From Pirellulales bacterium (GTDB lineage Bacteria; Planctomycetota; Planctomycetia; Pirellulales; Thermoguttaceae), in the NCBI GenBank assembly GCA_016935315.1, contig JAFGRD010000128.1, positions 43,989 through 107,988 of the forward strand: a DNA stretch of 64,000 nt, given 5' to 3'. Positions 44,598 to 52,726 of the stretch are shown here, piece after piece (the stretch's first letter is position 1; every line of letters starts with the position of its first letter). The notes beneath the pieces were generated by a model. That model was not told the DNA's origin and did no database searches. It was given only the letters and a program-made list of their open reading frames with translations. A program made the position numbers and the translations under genes.

Positions 44598-46216
44598 GGA
44601 ATCTCCCTTGCGATTTCCTGGTACGTCTGCAACGCTTGCCGATATTCCTCCAACGCTTCGGGGCGCAACACGTCCCGGTTGCGCTCCAACTCCTCCTCCA
44701 TGCGCCGAATCAGGTAGTCGACCTCTTCGCGGCGTGGACGCAGCGGCTTGCCGGAAATCTCGACGTGCACGGGGCTGCTGTGGGCAAAGCGAATGCGCCG
44801 GTCGGGGCGATCCTCTAAGACGCGAACCGCGATCCAGGACGAGCCGTCCAACTCGATATCCGCGGTTACCGGGGTCGTATAGCCACCCCGGCCCGTCTGC
44901 TTATTGGCCGGGGCGGGCCGCGCAACCACCCGGCCGTTGACCACGATTTCGATCGACCGCAGGGGTTGGACGCTTTGGGCCGTGCCCGTGACGCGACACG
45001 ACCGCTTGCCGCCCTGGTCAGCTCGGATCACGGAGCCCGGCGGCTGTCCATCCACCTCGACCATCAGCATCGGCCCGGTCGTGACGAAGCTCCGCCCCGC
45101 ACCCAGCCCCTGCATCCAGCGCTCGTAGCTGAACCCGCCAGGCAACTGGACGTAGACGCGGCCGAATCCCAGCGGCACGGGGTGGACGCCCGACGCCGTG
45201 CCCGCCGTCGGTCGCATGCGGAAGCCGCAGTTCAGTAAGGCGTAGTAGGACTGACAGCCGAAATCGATCCAGCCCCATTCCGTAAACCCTCGCTCGTCGC
45301 GCTCGAGGCTCATATAGGCAGGCGCCGTATCAAGCGTCCATTCGCGAAAGCCGAATTCGGTCCGCCACACGTGGTTGTTTGCCAGCTCGAACAGGTCGAC
45401 CCGCATCACCGGCACGAGCATCAACGACCAAGGCCAGGAGTGCTTGTCGAGATCGAGCAGACCGCCCTGACGCCGGGCCTCTTCGGCCACCGGCCGCACG
45501 GGCGGAACGCCCTGCCGAAAGGGCGTCTTGTGCCCCAGGATGAAAACGGCTCCCAGCGTGTGCTGCTTCGGCCCGACGCTGAAGATCTCGTACTCGGTGT
45601 TGACCGGGTAGATCACATGCGTCGGATCCACGACGATCGGCTCGGGGCGAACGCCGTCGTCGGTTGTCTTGTCGCCTTGTCCGGGCGCGGTGGAGGCGGT
45701 CGTCACCCAATAAGGCAACGGCAAGCCCACATTAAGGTCCTCGGCCAGCAGGAGATTGGGCAGTTCCTCGATCGTGCGGTGCACGTGCGTGTCGCCGGAG
45801 TACCATCCCAGCGACGCCATGTCGATCCAGCGCTTCAGCGCGATCTTCAGACGGATCGGCTCACGGCCTACCTCCACTGCTCTCTCGAACGGGACGTATT
45901 CCTTTCCTCGTTCGACGGTGATCGTGCAACGGCCCGGCGGCACCTCCACCTCGAACGGATGCGCCGACAGCGTCGTGTGCATCTCGACGCTGCCCCGTTG
46001 CCGCTGCTTCTGGTACACGATCGCCGTGCCCGCGGGCGAGGCCGAGCGGGCAAACAGCCAGCGCCCGTCTGCCGTGCGAACGTAGACCCGGGCCGGCACG
46101 GACTCGGTCGTGTCGGCATCGACCACCTCGCCCCGCAAGAGAACCGTGTCGTCTTCGCCGGTTGTGATCGTCGGCATCAGCATCCACGTCAACGCCAAGC
46201 AGCAGGCAACTCGCAT
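44594..46216 (-). CDS. Secreted CehA/McbA-family metallohydrolase (PHP-like)
   Basis: A 540-residue exported protein with a signal peptide (about 1-20). A carboxypeptidase-regulatory-like beta domain (about 25-130: VLLRGEVVDADTTESVPARVYV, FEVEVPPGRCTITVERGKEY) precedes a PHP-type metal-binding domain: WYSGDTHVHRTIEEL (His ligands near 145) and LDLDKHSWPW (about 258), with TGPMLMVEVDGQPPG at the end. CehA/McbA members hydrolyse carbamates or esters, but most are uncharacterised. The gene lies 26 bp after the ThyA-like gene and overlaps the next gene by four bases. No SD-strong start was found, though the signal peptide fixes it. Confidence 0.75.
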   Translation of the reverse strand: MRVACCLALTWMLMPTITTGEDDTVLLRGEVVDADTTESVPARVYVRTADGRWLFARSASPAGTAIVYQKQRQRGSVEMHTTLSAHPFEVEVPPGRCTITVERGKEYVPFERAVEVGREPIRLKIALKRWIDMASLGWYSGDTHVHRTIEELPNLLLAEDLNVGLPLPYWVTTASTAPGQGDKTTDDGVRPEPIVVDPTHVIYPVNTEYEIFSVGPKQHTLGAVFILGHKTPFRQGVPPVRPVAEEARRQGGLLDLDKHSWPWSLMLVPVMRVDLFELANNHVWRTEFGFREWTLDTAPAYMSLERDERGFTEWGWIDFGCQSYYALLNCGFRMRPTAGTASGVHPVPLGFGRVYVQLPGGFSYERWMQGLGAGRSFVTTGPMLMVEVDGQPPGSVIRADQGGKRSCRVTGTAQSVQPLRSIEIVVNGRVVARPAPANKQTGRGGYTTPVTADIELDGSSWIAVRVLEDRPDRRIRFAHSSPVHVEISGKPLRPRREEVDYLIRRMEEELERNRDVLRPEALEEYRQALQTYQEIAREIP

Positions 46217-46242
46217 CGGTTTGCTCCGGGTGCCGGGGTTGG

Positions 46243-47088
46243 CTACGAAGTGCGGGCCATTCTTCGTGCCTTTTCGAGAATCGCCGGCCGGGCTTCCTCC
46301 ATCATATCGCGGACGTCCTCATAACGCATCGTGCGCTGCTCGAACGTCCGCTTTTCGATCGCGCCGAGGAAGCGAGCCTCGAACTCGGGAAGATTCGAGC
46401 CGTAGATATGGAAACTGTCGGCCATGTGGCAGTAGCGACCCAGCTCGACCGGCCTGCCGGACAGCTTGCCGATCCGCCCGGCAATCGCCTGCTGGAGGCG
46501 CACCAGCGCGAAGACGTTCATAAACGCCGCCTTGTACGCGTCGTTGGAGCGAAAACGCACGTTCATGTTCAACACCCGTCGGTCGCCCCGCGGCGTGATC
46601 CGGCACCAAATACTCTGCAGACACGCCGGATCGTAGCAGGCGTTGTCTTCCCAGACTTTCCAGGTGATCGCTTGGGCGCGGCGGGTGTAGGGTGTTTCGG
46701 CCAACTGGCGGCAGACGTGCTCGATCTGGTCGGTCGTGTCCAGCGCCGGCACCTCGTAGGCGAAGAGCCGCTGGTGATAGGTATATTCCCACCGCGTGTC
46801 GCTGGCGTCGCCCGGAACGCGCACGCAGTGGTCCTTGATCCCCTCGCAGACCTCCATCACGTATTCCTGCAACTCCTCGAATCCGCCGGGGAAGTCGCGG
46901 TGGATCATCGGCTCGGCCAGCGGGTCGGACACGATGAGGATCATGGTGGCGTCCTTGCTGGGCGGGTCCTCCGGCTTGTCGTACTCCGTTTGGATGTCGC
47001 AGCCCGACTGGTAGAGGGTCAGCATCGCGTTTTCCCATGCCCGAGCGATGCAGTCGCCCTCAGCATGGAGTACTGGAATTCCGCTCAT
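46243..47088 (-). CDS. Archaeal-type thymidylate-synthase-like protein
   Basis: A 281-residue protein with the pattern of archaeal ThyA and related pyrimidine hydroxymethylases: RAQAITWKVWED (137-148), the catalytic-Cys motif PACLQSIWCRITP (154-166, Cys156), MNVRFRSNDAYKAAFMNVFAL (175-195, RSND for dUMP phosphate and base) and YCHMADSFHIYGSN (219-232). The long N-terminal third is not like E. coli ThyA. Reaction could be methylation or hydroxymethylation of dUMP or dCMP. The ATG at 47088 has AAGGATT 5-12 bases before it; the frame runs on to 47184 without support. It leads an operon with the CehA-like and barrel proteins. Confidence 0.78.
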   Translation of the reverse strand: MSGIPVLHAEGDCIARAWENAMLTLYQSGCDIQTEYDKPEDPPSKDATMILIVSDPLAEPMIHRDFPGGFEELQEYVMEVCEGIKDHCVRVPGDASDTRWEYTYHQRLFAYEVPALDTTDQIEHVCRQLAETPYTRRAQAITWKVWEDNACYDPACLQSIWCRITPRGDRRVLNMNVRFRSNDAYKAAFMNVFALVRLQQAIAGRIGKLSGRPVELGRYCHMADSFHIYGSNLPEFEARFLGAIEKRTFEQRTMRYEDVRDMMEEARPAILEKARRMARTS

Positions 47089-47279
47089 CGGCAATCCTTT
47101 CCGATTTCGTCGCAAATGAAAACTGTGGGGGCCTCGTCTCGATCGAAGGACGGCTATTGTCCGCGGCCGAACGCGACTCCGCAACCCCCTCCGCGGGCGG
47201 AGGTGTGACAGCCACGATTGCCTTGTCGCAATCGGGCGAATCAGGTATACGTGAGGGCGCCGTAGAGGTCTTTCGCAAC

Positions 47280-47828
47280 GCGACCATGCTGATCAACCAG
47301 AAGCTCACCCGCGACTTGATGGCGATGAAGGGATTCGGCGGCATGGGCCGCAGCGACGCCCGCACAACCGACCGAGCACGGCCCGCGGGCGAGGTGACGT
47401 TTCACGAGAAGATCGGCGCTCACGACGTTTCGGTCGTCCGCGTGCTCGATACCCGGAGGTTCATCGCTTGGGTGGAAGACTATCTGAAGAAGGCAGGCGT
47501 CGACAATCCCCTGATTCCACCGCCCTTGAAACTGGTCGTCAAGGAGTATCTTCGCGACGGATTCGAGTGGTTCGCCTTTAACGTGGTCGAGTTGGGCACG
47601 GAAACGGTCACCAAGGAGGCCGTGTAATACCGCTTTGCTACCCGCTGGTTCTACTATCCGCTGCGAATCACCCGGGCCGAAACGGGCGACACCACGGTCC
47701 GGCTGCTGGTCCTGTCCCCCCGCCTGCTGAGAATCCCCGATCTGGGCGCCTCCAGAGTCCGCTTGCTGCACGAGCCGGTCAGCATCGCCCCGGACGAGTT
47801 GCGATACCTCGACAAGGACATGCACGGC
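47280..47828 (+). pseudogene. Decayed gene (DUF2330-like), interrupted by TAA
   Basis: Reading on the plus strand gives FHEKIGAHDVSVVRVLDTRR, then AWVEDYLKKAGVDNPLIPPP, FEWFAFNVVELG and EAV before a TAA at 47625-47627. The same frame continues with RFATRWFYYPLRITRAETGD, TTVRLLVLSPRLL and LLHEPVSIAPDELRYL, equally protein-like, up to the 3' end of the opposing symporter gene. This resembles the C-terminal half of DUF2330-like exported proteins; the N-terminal half and signal peptide are missing. CAA-to-TAA is the simplest explanation of the stop. No start codon or SD is evident. Confidence 0.6.
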
Positions 47829-50159
47829 TCATTCCAGCCGGAAGCTGTAACCCTCGTAGTACCGGCCCCGCTCGGTGGTAAAGATCGGCACCTTGTTGAC
47901 CGTCAACGTCAGCGCCGAGGAATCGAAATCCGAGTATCTTCCCGGGATTGGCGTCGCCCGGAGGATCTTGATGTGCTCACCGCGGGGAACGTGAACCGGT
48001 TTCTCTCGGCCGGCCAGCGCAAAGGCGTAGATCTCCTTGTACACTTTCGTTTTCCAGCCGCCTTCGATCTCTCGCTCTTCGGAAAGGGTCTCTTCACCGA
48101 TGTCCGTGCCGACGGGTACTTCGTAGAGGACCTCCGTCACCTTGTCCGGGTCGTCGGGATCGGTGCGGACGATCAGATTCATCTTCGGCAGGATGGCGAC
48201 GCGATACGCGGTGCCGGCCGGGGCGCCGCCGGCGCGACCCTTCGAGGCGTAGGAATACGCGCCGTCCGCGTCGGTCACGTCGGTGAAGTTGAGGATCGCC
48301 TGGTCACACTCGAAGCGCACTTCAGCCCCGACCACGGGCGTTCCGTCGGCCAGAGTCAGCCTGCCCTGCACCGGGTAGTAGGGCTGATCACCCCACCAGT
48401 ACCAGTAAAGTCCGATCATCGCGACCAGCACCCCCGCGACCCAGAAGCGATAGTCGCCAAGGCCGCGTCCGTGCGCGCCGCGCAGCGCGTCCAGCGGCGA
48501 CTTCCAGACCAGCTTCTCGCTGTCGTCGGTGTGCCGGTGGGGCCAGATCAGCGAGCAGGTGAAGATCACGACCGACTCGAAGACGGCCAAGAGAAAACAG
48601 GAGAACAGCGAGTTGATCTCCAGGTCGCCGATGAAGTTCATCTTCATCAGGTGAATGGCCGAAACGGCCCCGCCGACGACCGCACCGACGACCAGGGTGA
48701 TCAGCGCCGCCCGGGCGGAGGTCCTTTTCCAGAAGACGCCCCAGATGAAGATCACGGTGGTGGGCGGGGCAACGGCGGGGAAGATGTCGACCATCGCCTG
48801 AAAGATCGTCTTCCCCAGCATCCCCACCATCAACGACCAGGCAATGGCCACGATCATGGCCACGAACGTGGCGATCCGTCCAACGGTAATCAACTTGCGA
48901 TCGGGCGTATCCGGCGCCCAACGCTTGTAGATGTCGTAGCTGACCAGCGTGGCGATCGAGTTCAGCGCCCCGGAGACCGTACTCATCAGTGCGGCCAGCA
49001 GCGCGGCAATGACGATGCCTTGGGCGCCGATCGACAACACGTGGCGAATCAAGTGGGAATAGGTCTCGCCCGTCTTGGGACTGCCGTCTGCGGTTAAGGG
49101 CAACGGTGGAATGATGTCCGCGTGGATCAGGCCCAGACAGATCAGACCCGGCATCACGAAGATGAACACCGGCAGGATCTTGATGAAGGCGGCGAACAGC
49201 GGCCCAATGCGGGCGTGGCTCTCGTTCCTGGCCCCCAGCACCCGCTGCACAATCGTCTGGTCGGTACACCAGTACCAGATTCCCGTGATCCAGTATCCGG
49301 TAAACACGGCGTACCACGACAAGCCGCTGGGGTCGGTGTCGGGCCGAGCCATGGCGAAATTGACCGGGTGGACGTTTGCCTTCAGGTTGCGCCATCCTTC
49401 GAGCAACTGGTCCCATTTCGACATATCGGCCAACTCGTCGGACAACCCCCAACCGCCCATCCTGTACAACCCCAGCAGGGTAATGCAAACGGCCCCGGTG
49501 ATCAGCACGACCGTCTGGATCGATTCGGTCAGCACCACGGCCATCAGCCCGCCGATGATCGTATACAGCGCCGTAGCCCCGCAGATGCCGATGATCGTCA
49601 ACTCGCGGTAGTCTTGGGGATTGTCGATAAACGAGTTGAGCAACGATCCCTCCAGCACGACGGCGCCCGTGTAGAGTGAAAAGCCGATATGCACGACGAC
49701 CGCCGAGTAGATGCAAAGCACGGCCAAGATGTCGCGGCAGCCGCGGCTGTAGCGTTTTTCGATGAAGTCGGGCAGCGTGGCCACGCCGGCCCGGATGTAA
49801 AACGGTGCGAAGAACAGCGAGAGAATCACCAGCGTGAAACCGGCCATCCACTCGAAATCTCCGTAGAGCAACCCGGAGCAATAGCCCGACTCGGCCAGGC
49901 TCACCAGGTGAATTGTGGAGATATTGGTCGCGAACAAGGCCAGCCCGATCAGCGGCCAACTCAGCGATTTTCCGGCCAGGAAGTAATCGCTCCCCTTGGC
50001 CTCCCTGCGCCGCAGCCCTGCCCAGCAACCCAGGGCCACAATGCCCAACATGTAGCCGATGATGATGGTCAGATCGATCCAGTGGACGGTCAGCTCGACG
50101 CCGGCGTTGGAGTCTCCGCCGGCACTGGCCAACAGGCTCGGCAGCAGCAGATGCGACAT
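47829..50159 (-). CDS. Sodium:solute symporter with C-terminal carboxypeptidase-regulatory-like domain
   Basis: A 776-residue protein. The first 590 residues are an SSS transporter (KGSDYFLAGKSLSWPLIGLAL, ALYTIIGGLMAVVLTESIQT, LMSTVSGALNSIATLVSYDI). The last membrane helix ends near 592. The remaining 180 residues (VQGRLTLADGTPVVGAEVRF onward to FTTERGRYYEGYSFRLE) look like a transthyretin/carboxypeptidase-D-regulatory beta domain. Whether it is outside or inside depends on helix count. The ATG at 50159 has AGGAG 10 bases upstream; the first residues MSHLLLPSLLASAGGDSNAG form an extended N-terminus. The substrate is unknown; it stands alone, with a promoter at 50251-50279. Confidence 0.85.
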   Translation of the reverse strand: MSHLLLPSLLASAGGDSNAGVELTVHWIDLTIIIGYMLGIVALGCWAGLRRREAKGSDYFLAGKSLSWPLIGLALFATNISTIHLVSLAESGYCSGLLYGDFEWMAGFTLVILSLFFAPFYIRAGVATLPDFIEKRYSRGCRDILAVLCIYSAVVVHIGFSLYTGAVVLEGSLLNSFIDNPQDYRELTIIGICGATALYTIIGGLMAVVLTESIQTVVLITGAVCITLLGLYRMGGWGLSDELADMSKWDQLLEGWRNLKANVHPVNFAMARPDTDPSGLSWYAVFTGYWITGIWYWCTDQTIVQRVLGARNESHARIGPLFAAFIKILPVFIFVMPGLICLGLIHADIIPPLPLTADGSPKTGETYSHLIRHVLSIGAQGIVIAALLAALMSTVSGALNSIATLVSYDIYKRWAPDTPDRKLITVGRIATFVAMIVAIAWSLMVGMLGKTIFQAMVDIFPAVAPPTTVIFIWGVFWKRTSARAALITLVVGAVVGGAVSAIHLMKMNFIGDLEINSLFSCFLLAVFESVVIFTCSLIWPHRHTDDSEKLVWKSPLDALRGAHGRGLGDYRFWVAGVLVAMIGLYWYWWGDQPYYPVQGRLTLADGTPVVGAEVRFECDQAILNFTDVTDADGAYSYASKGRAGGAPAGTAYRVAILPKMNLIVRTDPDDPDKVTEVLYEVPVGTDIGEETLSEEREIEGGWKTKVYKEIYAFALAGREKPVHVPRGEHIKILRATPIPGRYSDFDSSALTLTVNKVPIFTTERGRYYEGYSFRLE

Positions 50160-50250
50160 GTAGCCGTTCTCCTCGGTGGCATGTTCGGGAAGGCGAAGCC
50201 GGAAGCAGGTCCCGTACGACGCTGCGCGACGGCAAATCGGGAGACCTGCG

Positions 50251-50279
50251 AATCTAACAGACGGCTTGTGCCCAGACAA
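50251..50279 (-). promoter_or_regulatory. Promoter of the long symporter gene
   Basis: On the minus strand: -35 TTGTCT (50274-50279, four of six), 17-bp spacer, -10 TAGATT (50251-50256, four of six). Leader about 85 bases. It is back to back with the promoter at 50302-50330. Confidence 0.5.
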
Positions 50280-50301
50280 GGATTTGCGGCCGGCAGGTTT
50301 G

Positions 50302-50330
50302 TTGACGATCGGGTAGCGGTCGTGCAAAAT
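50302..50330 (+). promoter_or_regulatory. Promoter of the CBM9-like/FIST pair
   Basis: -35 TTGACG (50302-50307, five of six), 17-bp spacer, -10 CAAAAT (50325-50330, four of six). Leader of about 55 bases to the ATG at 50390, which has a GAGGAA SD. Confidence 0.55.
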
Positions 50331-50389
50331 GGATGTCCGGGGGCGGCAACGCCCGGGATCGCCTTCCTGCCGAAGCTGAGGAACCTGCA

Positions 50390-51460
50390 ATGCGAACGTG
50401 GAACTTGACGCCGCGACGGTCCGTCCTGGCACTGATCGTCTGGTTGTCGATGGGCCTCTCGGGCCATGTCACGGCTGCCGATCCGGTGGCGATTCGCGTC
50501 GAGAATCTCACGGTCCCGCCCTCCACGGGGCCGCTGGTTTCGGTCCAGGTGAAAAACCTGCTGGAACAACCCTACCAAGCGGCCGTTTCCATCCAGGGTC
50601 CTTCGGGGTGGCAGATTGCCCCCGAGCGCCGCGGCGTGGCCCTGGCCCCCGGCGAAACGCGGCGCGTAGCGTTTGCGATCGAGAAGGGACGCAACCTGGC
50701 TGCCAATTCCTATCCGTTCGAGGTCTCGGCCGACGGCGCCGGCACCACCGTTCTTCGCAAGCAGAGTGTGGCCTGTGCCAGCGCGCCTTACTACAAGCCG
50801 GAAATCGACGGCGACCCGAGCGAGTGGAAGGACGCCATTCCGATCACCTTCCTCATCAGCGGGAAGAAGACCGTGATCAGCACGTACTGGAACCGGCGCC
50901 AGTTCTCGATGCTGGTCGCGGTGGAAGAAGACCGTTTGTCGCCGTACGGCCAGCAGCCCCCACCCGCCGGATTCGACGCCGTGCAGATCGCCATCTCGCC
51001 CGAAGATTCGGCCACCGGTAGTTCGCAGGACCAGAAGGCAGCCCGGTTCGAGTTTCTGCTGGTGGCCACGGGAGTTGCCAACGGAGGCAGGTGTTTTCAG
51101 TTGGCTTCGCCCGAAACGACGTTGGCCGAGGTCGCCCGCGCCCGCGATCTCGCGCCGCTGCAGTACGCGGACGCGGCGGTGGCCGTCACCCGCGAAGAGG
51201 GCATCACTTACTACGAATGCAGCATTCCCTTTCGCTCCATGCGCGAGCAGATCCGGCCCACGGAAGGACGTGAGTTCTTTCTCTCGGCGCTGGTCCACGA
51301 CCCCGATGGCACCGGAATCCGCGATCTGGGCGAGGCCCTGGGCCTCTGGCCATGGCAGCGCAGCGCCCTTGCCTGGAGCCGCTGGAAGGGTGCCGCCTGG
51401 AACGAAAAGCCGCCGCTGGACAACAAACTGCGCTGGGGCTTGTGTACCTCGAAGTACTAA
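50390..51460 (+). CDS. Secreted CBM9-like (DOMON-type) carbohydrate-binding protein
   Basis: A 356-residue protein with a signal peptide (about 1-28). An N-terminal Ig-like region (about 30-125: VSVQVKNLLEQPYQAAVSI, RRVAFAIEKGRNLAANSYPF) precedes a CBM9-like domain (about 135-355: PEIDGDPSEWKDAIPITF, FSMLVAVEEDRLSPYGQQP, FDAVQIAISPED, YYECSIPFRSM). CBM9-type folds bind sugars or haem (family knowledge). There is no catalytic domain. It is 94 bp before the FIST-domain gene in the same direction, so a shared operon is likely. Confidence 0.75.
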   Translation: MRTWNLTPRRSVLALIVWLSMGLSGHVTAADPVAIRVENLTVPPSTGPLVSVQVKNLLEQPYQAAVSIQGPSGWQIAPERRGVALAPGETRRVAFAIEKGRNLAANSYPFEVSADGAGTTVLRKQSVACASAPYYKPEIDGDPSEWKDAIPITFLISGKKTVISTYWNRRQFSMLVAVEEDRLSPYGQQPPPAGFDAVQIAISPEDSATGSSQDQKAARFEFLLVATGVANGGRCFQLASPETTLAEVARARDLAPLQYADAAVAVTREEGITYYECSIPFRSMREQIRPTEGREFFLSALVHDPDGTGIRDLGEALGLWPWQRSALAWSRWKGAAWNEKPPLDNKLRWGLCTSKY

Positions 51461-51554
51461 GGACTCGCAAAAGAACAAGTTGGACATTCTCCTGGCTGGA
51501 AAGACGGCGCAGACGCCCTTCCTGCCAGAAAACGAACCATCAGGAGATCTTGTG

Positions 51555-52628
51555 ATGACCCAGCGATTTGCACACACCAAGACAACCTGGGCGATCTTGG
51601 CGGCGCTGGTCGTTTGCCCGATGGCCTTGCGGCTTTCGGCCGCGGACGACATCGGGTCGACCATCACGGCCAAGCCCGCCGGGCAGATCGTCATGAAGGT
51701 AGTGATGATCGAAGACGAAGACGAGCAGCCGGCCGCCGCGGGCAAGGCCGCCGCCGCTGCCCTGGAGAAGGCCATGGGCGGCGTCCCACTGAAAGCGGTG
51801 CTGGTTTCCGAGTGTTTTGAGGATCGCCAGCACAAGCAAGAGTTGCTCGAAGGCGTCTGCTCCGCACTGCCGGCGCAGCTCGTCCTGGGCGGGGCCACCT
51901 ACGGATCGTTCGCCCAGTCGGGATGCACCGATTACGATTCGGTGTGCCTGTTGGGCATCGGCGGCGACGGCATCGGGGTTTCGACGGCCCTGGTCACGGA
52001 GATGGGCACGTCGAAGCTCGTGTTGGAAGAGCATCAGGATCTGATCGAACAGCGGCTCCAACAGGCCGGGGCCAAGTTGGCCGGCAACCTCCGCCGGACC
52101 GACCGCGATCGGTTGCTGATCCTGCTGGCCGATGCCCACTCGCCGAAGAACCAGTATCTTGTCGAGGGCGCCCAGCAGGTCGTCGGCGCCGCGTTTCCCA
52201 TCACCGGCGGCTCGGCCAACAAGAACGCCGGCCAGACCTTCGTTTACTTCCAGGGCAAGATGCACCAGGACAGCGCCGTGGCCTTGATGCTCTCGGGCGA
52301 CTTTCGGGTCGCCATGGCCGGCCGCCAGGCGAAAGACAACGACGCGGTGATCGCCACCGCCAAAACCGGCGCGGCCGAAGCCATGGCCGCGTTGGACGGG
52401 AAACCAACGGCCGTGCTGGCCTTCAACTGCGCCGGCCGCCGCGGCAAGCTGAAGAACATGGACGACGAATTGGCGGCCATGCAACAGGCAATTGGCGGGC
52501 AGTTGCCGTTGTTCGGCTGCTACTGTGCCGGCGAGGTCGGACCGGTGGACGCCAGTGAGAAGCAACCCGGTGTCCTTTGCGGCGGCAGCGGTTGGCACGT
52601 GATGTTTACGATCATCGGGAGGCCCTGA
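51555..52628 (+). CDS. Exported FIST-domain protein
   Basis: A 357-residue protein. FIST domains (FIST_N, then FIST_C) bind small ligands in sensory proteins and are usually cytoplasmic. Here a signal peptide is present (about 1-30: TTWAILAALVVCPMALRLSAAD), so it should act in the periplasm. FIST_N features include VLGGATYGSFAQSGCTDYDS and SVCLLGIGGDGIGVSTALV; FIST_C features include VLAFNCAGRRGKLKNMDDEL and PLFGCYCAGEVGPVD. AGGAG precedes the ATG at 51555. The upstream neighbour is a CBM9-like protein. Ligand unknown; amino acids or small metabolites have been suggested for the family. Confidence 0.82.
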   Translation: MTQRFAHTKTTWAILAALVVCPMALRLSAADDIGSTITAKPAGQIVMKVVMIEDEDEQPAAAGKAAAAALEKAMGGVPLKAVLVSECFEDRQHKQELLEGVCSALPAQLVLGGATYGSFAQSGCTDYDSVCLLGIGGDGIGVSTALVTEMGTSKLVLEEHQDLIEQRLQQAGAKLAGNLRRTDRDRLLILLADAHSPKNQYLVEGAQQVVGAAFPITGGSANKNAGQTFVYFQGKMHQDSAVALMLSGDFRVAMAGRQAKDNDAVIATAKTGAAEAMAALDGKPTAVLAFNCAGRRGKLKNMDDELAAMQQAIGGQLPLFGCYCAGEVGPVDASEKQPGVLCGGSGWHVMFTIIGRP

Positions 52629-52726
52629 GAGGATACACCAACACGCGCGCTCGGCGTGCAGAAGTTACGGCGCCAGGCGCCAGACGCAACTACCCACCCC
52701 AACACCTCGCCCACGGAGAATCTGCC

